NCBI GenBank assembly: GCA_015680685.1
Contig: MNCI01023346.1
Coordinates: 42,816 to 100,385 of the forward strand
Length of the DNA: 57,570 bases
Direction: 5' to 3'
Origin: Gnetum montanum
Lineage: Eukaryota > Streptophyta > Gnetopsida > Gnetales > Gnetaceae
Shown here: positions 36,097 to 47,300 of the stretch, piece by piece
How the letters are laid out: each line of letters opens with the position of its first letter
Numbering within the stretch: the first letter of the stretch is position 1
Program-made: the position numbers and the translations under genes
The notes under the pieces: model-generated
Told to the model about the DNA's origin: nothing
Databases searched by the model: none
The model's input: only the letters and a program-made list of their open reading frames with translations

Positions 36097-36419
36097 GGTC
36101 ACCCTCTAAACCCCAAGACCCTAAAGTACAAACGCGTGGAAAGTAAAAAAGGAAATGAGAAAATCATGGGTGCAGCGTGATGACATACCTGGCAGACGAT
36201 GCCTCTTGACGCTTGTCGATGCGTGCCCTAGAGAGACACCCCAAGGTGTGCTTGCCTTCGTCAATGTTGGCTAGGCCGAGGGTACCATTTTCTCACTGTC
36301 AAGCTCTAGCTCTACTATTGTCATGCTCTGTGGATGATATGCTCTGCTTTGGCCGCGTTACGCTCGAATGATTGTTGGCTCTAAAGATGAAAATGACAGG
36401 TTTACCATGGGTAAACCCC

Positions 36420-36427
36420 TATTTATA
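36420..36427 (-). promoter_or_regulatory. TATA box of the antisense gene
   Basis: On the - strand GGGTATAAATAGGGG places TATAAATA about 96 bases upstream of the ATG at 36324. That is a normal plant core-promoter distance once a transcription start about 30 bases downstream is allowed. It supports a separate promoter for the antisense gene rather than LTR-driven expression. Confidence 0.5.
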
Positions 36428-36941
36428 CCCTTCAGTGTCAAGTGACACATCACCCTTCTAGGACATTTCATGTCTAGCACGTAACGCAGAACATCATGTG
36501 TCCCATGCGTAACATGGAACGCTTCATGTCATGTGCATAACACGGAACATCCCATGTCTCGTACAACGTAACACCCAAAGTTAGAAAAATTTGCTAACTT
36601 TTTCAACTTTTCACACTTAGAAATTTTTTTTTTGCATTTTTTTCTGCTTGCCCGATGGACGTTCAACTTGGTCCCATGCTTCAAACCTTTCAAGCCTTGC
36701 TTAGATTCACACCTTACGCATAGTCTACGGTCCACTATGACCTTAAACTAGCAATTTTGTGACCAACTGAGGTTGTAGCAAAGAACATAAAAAATAATAA
36801 TAGAACATGCATAAATAAATCACTTTCGAAACTACATAGTTAATTTTCATAGCATTGTCTTCCTTATTTTATGCATTTTGCTTCATTAAAACAAGTATCG
36901 CTTGACGTTTTTCTGGTTATCCTGTAGGATTTCTTGAGAAA

Positions 36942-37940
36942 ATGAACACATATGAGAGTCTTCATTCGCCTTTAGCCTTGAGTGGACCTTATGGCAAACA
37001 CAAAACTTTCTTGAGACATATAAACACAAAACTTTTGGACTTCAAATCGCTTCCTTATGACATCAACATAGCATCCCTAGAAACATCATTAGAGTGGCCA
37101 GAACATTTAGTTCAAGCTCTAGACTTAAAAGCATGTGACATGACTGAAGATCCCCTCATAGGAATCCCTGTAACAACATGTAAAGGTGAAACAAAAACAT
37201 TGAAGCTTAGTTCTTTATTGGAGCCTCAAATCCAACAAAGCATCTCTAGAGTTCTTAGCAATAATGTCAAGGCGTTTGTATGGTCTTACGAAGACATGCC
37301 AGGCTTAGACCCACATATAATACAACATAACATTATCTTAGATCCGTGCGTTAAACCAATTAAACAAAAGGCATGTAAAATTAAGCCTGAGATCGCGTTG
37401 GCCATCCGTGATGAAATCACTAAACTTTACCAATCTGATTTCATCCAGGCAGTTGACTACACATACTGGGTTTCAAACATTGTAGTTGTCCTCAAGAAAA
37501 ATGGAGGTATACGCATTTGCATAGACTTCCGAGACCTAAACAAGGAAACCATTAAAGATGATTTCTCATTACCTAGTATTGACCAACTCATTGATACTAC
37601 GGCTAGTCATGCCTTGTTGTCCTTTATGAACAGGTTCTCGGGGTACAACCAAATTCGCATCAACCCAGAGCACCAACTTACCACTACTTTCATGACCCCC
37701 TAGAGGACATTTTGTTATACAATGATGCCCTTTGGATTAAAGAATGCAGGAGCAACATATCAACATGCAATGACATACATCTTTAGTAACTATCTGGTAG
37801 AATTGCTCAATGACTACATTGACGACATAACGGTTAATTCCAAAGTAGCTCATGACTACGTAAATGACTTGGACCGTGTCCTTAAACGTTGTCGTAGACA
37901 TGACCTTCGACTTAATCCCAAAAAGTGTCTTTGGCATTAA
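36942..37940 (+). pseudogene. Reverse transcriptase of the gypsy element
   Basis: The frame 36942-37703 contains FVWSYEDMPGLD, a hallmark near the start of Tat/Athila-type reverse transcriptases, then the KNGGIRICIDFRDLN block. After a stop it continues at 37722 with MMPFGLKNAGATYQ and the catalytic YIDD (about 37815-37826). In motif A the expected Asp of F(M/L)D..SG is Asn (FMNRFSGYNQI), so one of the three catalytic aspartates is lost. The enzyme copied element RNA into DNA. Confidence 0.88.
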
Positions 37941-38640
37941 AATCGATCGCATATTAGGCTTTGTGGTATCAAAAACAGGAATACATGTAGACCTCGACAA
38001 GGTCAAAGCTATCATCAACTTAGTGCCACCAACAAACCTTAAGGAGCTACGCATATTACAAGGTAGGGTACAATTCATACGTAGGTTTATCGCAAGGTTG
38101 ACTGATAAATTGCACCCAATGCAACATCTGCTAAAAAAAGGTGTCAACTTTGAGTGGACAACTCAATGCCAAGAGGCATTTGAAAACCTAAAACAAGAGC
38201 TAGTTCAAATTCCAATAGTCTATCCTCCACAAAGAGATAAACCTTTCTACATCTACCTTGCAACCTCAGATACGCCCATTGCTTCCCTGCTTTGCCAAAA
38301 GCGAGATGATGGTTCCGAGGTTCCTATTTACTACCTAAGCCATGCGTTAGTAGCACATAAGACAAAGTATAACGATGTGGAGAAAAATGGTCTCGCCTTA
38401 ATATTTGTGCTTAAAAAATGAAGACACTATCTTTTCTGCAGTCAAGTTAATGTCATCTGCAAGAGCAACGTACTTAGGGCTATTACAATAAACATATATG
38501 AAAGTAGTAGAATAGCAAGGTGGAAGGCAATAACTGTGGAGTTTGACCTACATTACATAGTGCAAGTGTCTATAAAAAGTCAAGCAATAGCCGCCCAACT
38601 CATAGCTTCACCCATAAATGATCAAGCAACGATAGATCCA
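37920..38640 (+). pseudogene. Connection and RNase H region of the gypsy element
   Basis: The frame 37864-38421 carries FGIKIDRILGFVVSKTGIHV (RT thumb), LQGRVQFIRRFI, HPMQHLLKKG and the start of RNase H (FYIYLATSDTPIASLL, PIYYLSHAL, KYNDVEKNGLALIF). After one stop it goes on to SRIARWKAITVEFDLHY. The first RNase H aspartate position has Ala-Thr-Ser, as in several elements of this lineage whose first RNase H is degenerate. Confidence 0.75.
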
Positions 38641-38689
38641 GAATTCCCGGATGAGCATGTCAGCAATATAAGTTGACCACCTGCAAATT

Positions 38690-39080
38690 TCGAGGCTATT
38701 TTACACTTTGACGATGCTTTGACCACACAAGGTGGTAGTGCTGCTACTGTCATAATGTTCCCCTCTAAAGAGATTCGACCTTTCGCATACCACTTTGCAT
38801 TTCTTTGTACAAACAACATAGTGAAATATGAAGGTCTCATTAGAGACATATTTGCAGCTCAAGAGTTAGGCATTCAAAATATAGCAATTCGACGTGACTC
38901 ACAGCTCGTTATTAACCAAGTTACATACATGTACGCTTGTAAAGCACAACATCTGCAACCTTACTGTGATTTGGCAAAACACTTGCTTAAACAATTTGCA
39001 AGCATAGATGTCTAACATATCCCCTGCAATGAAAATGCCATAGTTGATGCATTAGCTACTTTAGCCTTAAGCATATCATT
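38690..39080 (+). pseudogene. Second, archaeal-type RNase H of the gypsy element
   Basis: The order FDDALTTQGG, AFLCTNNIVKYEGL, GIQNIAIRRDSQLVINQV and, after a stop, CNENAIVDALA matches the second RNase H domain found in Tat-lineage elements (a CTNN..EYE..L, DSQL..NQ and NENA.ADALA pattern). Its catalytic-type residues (Asp, Glu of YEGL, Asp of DSQL, Asp of VDAL) are still present. This domain is the main basis for the lineage call. Confidence 0.7.
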
Positions 39081-39329
39081 GACCATGTTCTCTACTTTGC
39101 CTGCTTCAATAATGGATTGCATTGAACCTATAACTCACGTAACAAGCATCGCATCCATAAGTACAGCTCACGCCCAAGAATGATATGACAACATCAAGAT
39201 ATACCTCCAACAAGAAGAGCCCCCACAAAACTTAACATCTGCCTAAAAGGATGCAAGTGAAAACAATCACAGTAGTACATCCTCGTAGGTGACAGTACCT
39301 TATGTTATAGATCCTATGATAGAAAACTG

Positions 39330-40415
39330 TTAACTTGTGTTAGCCGCAATGAAGCACAAAAGATGATTGATCAAATCCATAAGGGACTATGTGGGGGTCA
39401 TATAGCCCCTAGGGCAATGGTAGCAAAAATTAGACGTTTAGGCTATTATTGACTTTACATAAAGCGCAATTGCATTTCCAAGATCAGGACATGTGACGTG
39501 TGTTAGCAGCATGGAAACCTAATGCATGTGTCACCTACTAAACTACATACTACGCAGATCACATGGCCATTTCAACGTTGGGGATTGGACATCATAGGGC
39601 TTAGAAGACTTAAGTCTTCCACAGGACACATCATTATTGCAACTGAGTATTTCACAAAGTGGGTTGAAACTATCCCCCTTAGGAAGACAACATCTCAGCA
39701 TGTTTGCAAATTCATTCTTGACAACATAGTAACCCGATTTGGTCTCCCCATGACTACAGTCACAAACAATGGACCACAATTTAGTAGTGCAGAAACTAAA
39801 GCCGTTTGTGAAAACCTTGATATCAAACACTCTTTTTCATCACCATACTACCCTTAAGCGAACGGACAAGCGAAGGCTACGAACAAGGTCATTGTCAACC
39901 TCCTAAAAAGGATGTGTAACAATAGCAAGCAACGATGGCACGAACAATTAGTCTATGCACTTTGGGCCTACCGCATGACATGCAAAATCGCAATAGGTAA
40001 AACACCATATAGTCTTGTGTATGGATCTAAAGCAATGTTGCCTCTTAAATTGCAGGTCCCATTGCTCCGCATGATCCTCTCAAGCTTCATGGATGGGGTT
40101 CAGAACAACAAGTTGAAAACCATCAACCTCGACTCTATAGAAGAGGAGCACATCCAAATGCTTGATCGCATCGAGTGGTACCAAGAAAAGCAACGGAAAA
40201 AGCATCGCCACAATTAGCATCAACGCCCAATCAAGAAAGGGGACCTAGTCCTCAAGGTCGTCTACAAGCCCGTAGACAAATTCTCAACTAACTAGGAAGG
40301 GCCTTTCTTGGTCACTAAGGCATATGACAACAGAGCCTTTAAGCTCACTAATCTAGATGGCAATAAGTTTTCCAATCTTTTCAACCACTCGTACCTGAAG
40401 CCATACTACACCTAA
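39330..40415 (+). pseudogene. Integrase of the gypsy element
   Basis: An HHCC zinc region (HKGLCGGH, then CDVC) is followed by the core (QRWGLDIIG, TNNGPQFSS, ANGQAKATNK) and a C-terminal domain (KKGDLVLKV, EGPFLVTKAY, LFNHSYLKPYY) ending at TAA 40413-40415. Of the three catalytic acids, the first Asp (GLDIIG) is kept, the second is Asn (TNNG) and the Glu is Lys (QAKAT). Stops lie in the zinc region and between the core halves. No chromodomain was seen, in line with a non-chromovirus. Confidence 0.85.
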
Positions 40416-40450
40416 TATGCAATATCGCATCAACAACAAAAGCAAGGTAA

Positions 40451-40830
40451 ACAGAACGTCTACTATGATGTTAAACTGGCACAAAATGTCTGCTATGATG
40501 TTAAACTAGCACAGAACATCCGCTAAGATGTTAAACTGGCACAGAATGTTCTTAGGCTATGACATTAAATTGGCACCCACAGCATGGTTCGCTATGACCT
40601 TAAACTGGCCAACCACCGTCCGCTACGACGTTAAACTAGCATAGCAGTCTATTGGGACCTTAAACTAGCACCTCACAGCCTACTTGGACCTTAAAGTAGG
40701 ATCACGATTTGCTGGGACCTTAAATTAGCACCTCATGGTTTGCCCAGATCTTAAACTAGGATCATGGTCTGCTGGGACCTTAAACTAGCATAGCCGACAA
40801 TCTCCCAAGACCTAAAACTAGGTTTGTGAT
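40451..40830 (+). repeat. Minisatellite downstream of integrase
   Basis: About ten imperfect units of 33-40 bases share a core like GCTATGATGTTAAACTGGCA or GCTGGGACCTTAAACTAGCA. The first units carry GATGTTAAA and the later ones GACCTTAAA, so the array has two unit types. Confidence 0.85.
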
Positions 40831-41894
40831 TTAGCACCTACAGTCCAACATACATGGTTCTATGAACAATCAAGTGAGAATACTTCCAATCTTCCGCTAC
40901 CTACCCACACCTCTCGGGCAAGATGGGGTGGGGCATTGCAGTTCTAGAATGAAGTTCACATTGTCAAGGAAAAATCCTCTAGGACATTTACAACGTTGTC
41001 ATCCCTAGCATCTTGCCAATCTTCCGGAGATGCTATTTGGCACCTTGCTAACCTTCCGAAGCTACCATCACCACCGTCAATCATTCTGGTCATAGCTCTC
41101 ATCGTCAACAACACCCGTTGGAGTCCCAGTAGTACTGTGGCCTAGCCACAGCACTACCATCCTCCAGCCCTCACCATCACCTGAGTCTAGAAGAGCATCC
41201 GACAACGTGACTCCTCGTCTTGCGGCTAAGTTTCCTGGCTCCTATCTTTGGTGAGAACTCCTAAGCACCTGCATCACCATTGCTCCTAGTCCCTTGAGTG
41301 CTCACTTCTGGGATGGCTGATGGAGCTTTCCAGCTTGCCACTATTGACGCCTGCACTTGCCTTCCTACTTTGGACATTGCATGCAACTGACGTAGCACTC
41401 GCAACCCTCACAATGCCCCTGCAGGCAAGACTTTATTCTCATCTCACATGGTGGTTGTTTTCTCTTGTTTTCTCTATGTTGCGTTTGTAGGATGAAGCTT
41501 GGATAGCACCATTCAAGGGTGCGATTCATCGCGATGGCAAGGCACCTCATTGTTCCAATGTGTCCGCTTCGACTCACCTAGCTACTCAAGAGTGCATATC
41601 CCTAATACCCCCTCAACCAACCTAACCTCTACCTCTTGATCTTACAATCTCCCTCATCCCTTGCAAGCTTTCCCAACCTTTCCTACAGTCAACCGCTAAA
41701 TCCATGATGGATGTAACGCAACTCGTCCTATGGGGAACCTTTGTGGGTTGGTCAAAACCCCAAATAAATGTAACACAACTTATCTCGAGGAGGAAACACT
41801 TGTCCTACAGATGCGACGTGGTTTCCTTTAAGAAAATATGACGCATAGTTCGCCCAGCAATGTAAAGAAAAAAAAAAGCAAAAAAGCAAAAGCA

Positions 41895-41925
<31 letters not shown>

Positions 41926-42337
41926 AGAAAATGGGACAAGTCAAGTGCCCAAGTCAAATGGCACAGTTGCTGTTTTGCAACTGGTCCAGGTCTTGGATCG
42001 ACCATCTTATAAACACTCCAATGAGAGTTGAAATCCAAAGGGTAGGACACCTCTGCATGTTGATTCCCTCACAAGCGCTTCAACAAGGGATCATGCTATG
42101 GCAATAAGCCATCATGGCATTACACCCCACAATTATCCTTTCCATCCATTGTCCCTTGACCCATCTCCCAAAACTATTTCCTATGACATCTCATTTCTTT
42201 GGCACTCTCAAACATAGCAAAGCATCATCCAAGTGGGCACTGACGATCAATGTTGATGTCATGTGCATCGTGGTGTTTCGCATTCTTTGTCGATGTCTTT
42301 CGGGTCAATCCTTTAGACGTCAATAAAGAAGGGCCAA
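40831..42337 (+). other. 3' untranslated region of the gypsy element
   Basis: No conserved domain was found. A GA microsatellite lies at 41894-41926; open frames across it give Arg/Glu/Lys repeats only. The region ends in the polypurine tract. Confidence 0.6.
42321..42337 (+). promoter_or_regulatory. Polypurine tract
   Basis: CAATAAAGAAGGGCCAA lies directly before the 3' LTR start TGAAACAC. It is the usual position of the plus-strand primer, but it is impure. Confidence 0.55.
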
Positions 42338-44159
42338 TGAAACACTACTAATTTCGAGCTCCTACAGTTCAATGGTAGATTTATCTAAGTGTCAAAACTT
42401 GGGCAAAATTTTTCTAAGTCTGGTGTTACACTATGCAGCATAGACAACGTAGCACATTGGGAGTCCTCTGTTTCCAAATTTTTCTAAGTTTGCCTACTAT
42501 GCTCCCCAACACAACCAACATAGCACATGTTTCCAAGGCCAGTTTGCACAAATGTCAAGTTAGAAGCAGTCAAGGGTCACTTGGGATGGACCAAATAGTT
42601 TGACAAATTTTCTATCTCCCAGGCTATCAAGCTTGCTACGCTCTTTAGCTTGCCCAATTTGACACATGTTCTAGTCGCCAATCCACCCAAGTACCAGGCT
42701 AGGAGTTGTCAAAAGTGCTCATGATGGAAAAAACAATTCGGCAAATTTTCTATCTTTTAGGCCTATTACGTTTTGCTACGCTGCACAGCGTAGCCAGTGT
42801 GACAGATTTCAAGGCCAAATTTTTCTAAGTGTTAAACAAGAAATCTATCAAGCTATCTAGACTTGGAAGATGCATTTGGCAATTTTTTGACTTCCAAGGT
42901 TGCCTGTCTTGCTACACCCTCGAGTGTGGTCAATGTGCAATGAAGAAACATTGCAAATTTTGGTAAAATTCATCAAAATGTTGGTGCTACGCTAAGTAGC
43001 GTAGATAGCATGACAAAGCCAAAATCTACAAAAATTTTCTAAATGTTCACGCTACGCTCTGTTACGCTGTGCAACATAGACAGCGTGACACTTGAGAAAT
43101 GCCTCTGAATGCCTCCAGAAGCTCCCAAAACTCGGTATCGACCTTCATTTCAGCTTTGACGTCCTTCCGATGGCCAAGATCAACAATTTACTTTGTTTTT
43201 GCACCTCTTATTGATCCCCAAAATTGTCCCTACGCTTGACCCTACTCAGAAGAGGGGGAAGACGTAGTCCTGGAGCGTAGGCTTCAAGTTGCATTTGTTT
43301 TGGCATTGTTTGTAGGTACATGGCAATCCCTCAAACTCTAGCACATGCAGTTCAAGCACTGTGGTCACAGGTTGGCAGATTCTCAATTCTCGTTCCTGTC
43401 CTACAAAGCATTACACTTTGAACATAACACCCAGAGGTTGACATTTTGAGCATAACATGCCAGCATGTCTTGTTCACACCCATGCTACGTGGAACCTAGG
43501 CCACGTGGCATCCAATCCACATCTCACATCAACCCTAACCCTAAAATATCCCGATAATTAGCATTTTAGGGATGGATTAGTAAATCATTCTAATTACCAA
43601 ACATCATAGCACTTTTAGCATCTTCATCACTCTTGCACTCGAGTATTCGAGCTTAACACTGACTAAGTATCATGACCCAATCTCTCTAGCACTGACAACT
43701 GTAAGCCCGATAGGTCCAACCTCCTTTGAAGCTGCCAACATTGTGTCCACAACGTCCCAGAGACTGTGACCACACTACCACGCTACCCCGTTGTGCCTGT
43801 CTGACACTACGTACCAATTTCATACACTGATTAATCAAGAGTCACATCCCCCAATCTTGGGGTGGTGCATTTTTTTACCTAAACTCTCATTTCATTTTCC
43901 TTCAGCATTTTGTTTCAAATTTTAGCATAATTTCCTACGTTTCCTACTGCTAACACATATTTTTGCTTATTCACAATACTATTTTCAGGCTTTTGCAAAC
44001 GATTATTGCTATATCACATAAGTCCTTGTCTGATCAACCAGACCATTCAAGGCACCGTGTCTCCGTTTTCTCCAGCACAACCCTCCCACGAACTCAAGAT
44101 TAAGTTGTACGCTCGACAACCTCTTGGTGTTCCAACCACCGACGTTTTCGGGCATCACA
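42338..44159 (+). repeat. 3' LTR of the gypsy element
   Basis: It is 1822 bases, colinear with the 5' LTR. It ends GGGCATCACA and is followed by CAGCT (target duplication) and then by sequence about 220 bases past the stop codon of the CFM2-like gene. Confidence 0.92.
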
Positions 44160-44383
44160 CAGCTCAGCCAATGCAATATATAAATTCAACATTTAGGAAT
44201 CATTTACAATGACAAGTCCGTTCATGGAATCTTTTATCCCTCTCTTCCCACTGCATCTTTCACAATATTTGCAACGGCTGATTGATTTTGTCTCATAACA
44301 TCAACGAGTACTGCATCATATATGTCAAGTCGATAAGAGTTAAGACATGACATTCTACAATTGAATTGATTGACCTTTATGGG

Positions 44384-47300
44384 TCATCTTGCCAAGCCCA
44401 ACCCACATTCATTTTGAATGGCTACTAATAACTCGCAAGATATAGCTTCTGATTTATCATCATCATCATCAGCACAAGAAGGTTTCTTCTTCTGTTCAAG
44501 CCAACCTCTGTACAAGATCACCTTAGATTGCTCACAAGATACCAGAATTCCGCTTGTGGCTTCCTAAAAATTTTGAAATGCTTACTAGGTTAGTGAAGGC
44601 ATAATCTTACAATCATGGTCAACCAATACCATAATCCTACTCATTAGGTTGGGAATATATGACCCTGTGCATCATCAGTATTTTTCACATACCTCAAGTT
44701 CAGAAGCAATCGTTGCTACTTTAGTTCCTTCTGATCTTCCCTTCACACTAACTATCACAAGAGGATGCCTTTCAAAATATTCACAAATTGATTGAATGAG
44801 TCCTGGAACAACATTATTCTTCCCTGTGTTCAAAAGTGATAAAACAAGCAAATTAGAGTGCTAATGATATCTACATTGAGAGCTTACATGGATACTTAAA
44901 ATCTCTCATATTCTCGTATTTGAAAAAAAAATGGAAATCCAGATTTATAAGAGAGAGAGAGATTACCCATATGAAAGTGGACAGGCCGTTTCAAATGCAG
45001 TGCTTGCCTTCTTAAAATAAGTCTTTGTTTGTTAGAGAGATGTACAGCTTTATACGGTAAGGAATGGTTTTCTGCTTTCATGTATTCTATATCCTTTTTT
45101 ATGCTTGTTTTTTCACAGTTGAATGCATTCTCATCTGCGCCAGGTTCACTCCTGGTTTCTTTGTTGGGAGAGTAACATATTGGCATTGTCTTTTCATTTT
45201 GTAAAACATATAAGATATGAAAAACAGAGCAGATTTGTCAGCCAAGGTAAACTAACACAATTTTTGCTTGAAATTCTATTTTTGATAACATGAACCTACT
45301 TTTTTAGTTGAAAGCTTACACATTTGTCTTCAGCAGAAGTTTCAGATTTTAACATGCTTGCTGAACAGTTTGGATATTCAGCCTTATTCTCTAACGGTGA
45401 TGTCTCAAAGTCTTGTCTCAAGCTCTCAGATGTTTCACTGAGCCTACGTGCTTCCTTCACATTAAAAGTTCACAAATTTATCCTGAATCTCAAAACTAAC
45501 ATATACAAAAGCCAGGAACTGGATACAAAAAGATTTGTCACTTCAAACGTATCCTGAAGAAAAGAGTGAAAAATTCAAAACATCACATACCCGATATCCT
45601 TTCATCCTCTCTACAGTATTCTTTAATCGCAATAGATGACTATCTAAACACTGTCCTACACAGTGAATTAAAAACCATCATCAATATGTATATGATGGAA
45701 ATGTTTAACAGCAAGCATTTTCCATGTTACAGATTTAAACTAAACATTTGTAGAAGAACCTCCTTCCTTTGAGCCTCAATTGAGCGACGTAATGCAGCTT
45801 TCTTATTCAAAAGGAAAGTCTTTGGTCGCAATTCAGGAGGGCGCTTATAATTTCTTCCTCGGTATACAATGATAGCATGACCTTTGGATACTCTTTCCAC
45901 AGCCACCAAGATCCCTCCACTTTCACGTTCTAAAATTTTTGCTGTTTCCATGACCTGTTCCATGTTCTTGTCATTGGAAATGATTTTAACTAGATCTCTG
46001 TACTTCCAATGCAGATGCATGTTTTCTACAATGCCATCAAAAACTCCTCTCCTTCCTGAAACAAGGTGCATGTGGTACAATACAGCCAAGACATTATAAA
46101 TGTACAATGGATAATAATGTTTCCAAATAAAAAATTAGATATTAACAAGAAAGCTTTACCAAGTAATAAGAACGGTTTCATTCTTAAGCCTAGTTTGCAT
46201 AGCATACATCTCTCTTCCTCGGTTAAATTATTAGAGTAAGCTGGAGAGGCATCCGAGGATTCAAATGGTTCTTCCCTACGTTTTTTTATCTCGTCAGCCT
46301 TCATTCAGCATTGTGACGGAAAAATAAGTTTCCTTTTTTTTAATTCACAACTTAATCAATCACAGGTTGCATTCAACATGCTAATTAAACTTAACATAAA
46401 GCTAATCCAAAACATATAATTCAAGATATCAGACAGCACTGCCAGCATTTTCTTGTTTACCAATTTCTGGCTGCTTTCAAGAATCATATCCGAAGAATGT
46501 GTTGCTGCTCCTCTATCTTGATGCCCTTCAACTGGCAAAAAGTTCTCTTCGCTGCTGTTTTCTGAAACTTCAAGTTTGTCATCTGGGGGAACATGTTCGT
46601 TTTCTTCAAATGAAGAAACAAGTGCGAGGGATTTTATTTGGCTGTCCAGTACACCCTTATCAGTGTCTCTAACCAATGCCTTTCTCTCAGCTAATACAGA
46701 AGCAATGGAGAAGGGCAGAAAATCTTTTCCTCTATAGAACACAATAGATTCCATATCCCTAGAGAGTAGCGAACCTCCTGTCAGCAGCTGCAGATTCAAT
46801 CATCGATAAGGTCACCTACCATTTTTGAGATTCCAAGAGGCAGTTCAACTTCCTTTTAGAAACAACTAAAAATTAGAATTTTTAAATTATATTTTTTGAG
46901 GTACAATACAAAATTTCTTGAGATCTTAGAGATAACTAAAGACCAGGATAACTAAATAAAAATTAAAAAGCAAGATTGAAAACTCTTTTGTTTTTGGTTC
47001 ATTGGTTTGGCTAAAAATCTTTGTGAGATGAAATAATGTGGGTTCTTAATAGCTCCACTAGAGTCATTTACACAATGGTAGCAATAACATCCAATCAAAT
47101 CGATGAAGTATATTTGTAGCACCTAATTCTAATAAGAGCTAACACCCAAAGCCCTAAAATGTGGTCTGAAAAGTAAAAATGCAAGGGTAAATTTCTATTT
47201 AAAAAAATATTAATTAATTATTATAAATTCAACTTGCAATCAAATCCACATTGATAACAATCAAGTCAGCATAGCAAAATAAAGCATAAACACAGAACAT

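Larger units (their letters stand above)
32358..36324 (-). pseudogene. Antisense, intron-containing gene captured inside the gypsy element
   Basis: Exons by splice signals (- strand): 36324-36189 (ATG, ends CCAG/GTATGT), 35398-34948, 34853-34582, 34496-33444, 33341-33117, 32989-32846 and a last exon ending at the stop 32358-32360. Acceptors are CTGCAG, CATTAG, CTACAG, ACATAG and TTACAG; donors GTATGT, GTGAGC, GTAAGT, GTAAGT, GTAGGA and GTATAT. Exon ends at 34582, 33444, 33117 and 32846 are all phase 1 and join open frames. Only scattered stops interrupt it, mostly TAG/TGA one C-to-T from CAG/CGA. Frames around exon two are off by one or two bases, so an indel or missed exon is likely; the last acceptor is unresolved. 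The parts resemble an NIF-type phosphatase, a transposon-associated domain and acidic/coiled-coil ends. Gene capture is inference. Confidence 0.6.
26272..44159 (+). mobile_element. Complete but dead 17.9-kb Ty3/gypsy retrotransposon, Tat-like lineage
   Basis: Two LTRs (26272-28088 and 42338-44159) both start TGAAACAC and end CATCACA. The flanking pentamers are CAGGT and CAGCT, a target duplication with one difference. The internal order is primer site, gag, protease, an antisense intron-containing gene, reverse transcriptase, RNase H, a second RNase H, integrase, minisatellite and polypurine tract. The second, archaeal-type RNase H before integrase is characteristic of the Tat lineage (Ogre, Grande, Retand and relatives). 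Every enzyme has stops or lost catalytic residues, so it cannot move by itself. By eye the first 250 bases of the LTRs differ at about 31 places, nearly all transitions. Confidence 0.92.

Noticed and set aside
41838-42107. Arg/Glu/Lys-rich protein over the GA repeat
   Set aside because: It is a translation of a GA microsatellite in the retrotransposon 3' UTR; low complexity, no domain.
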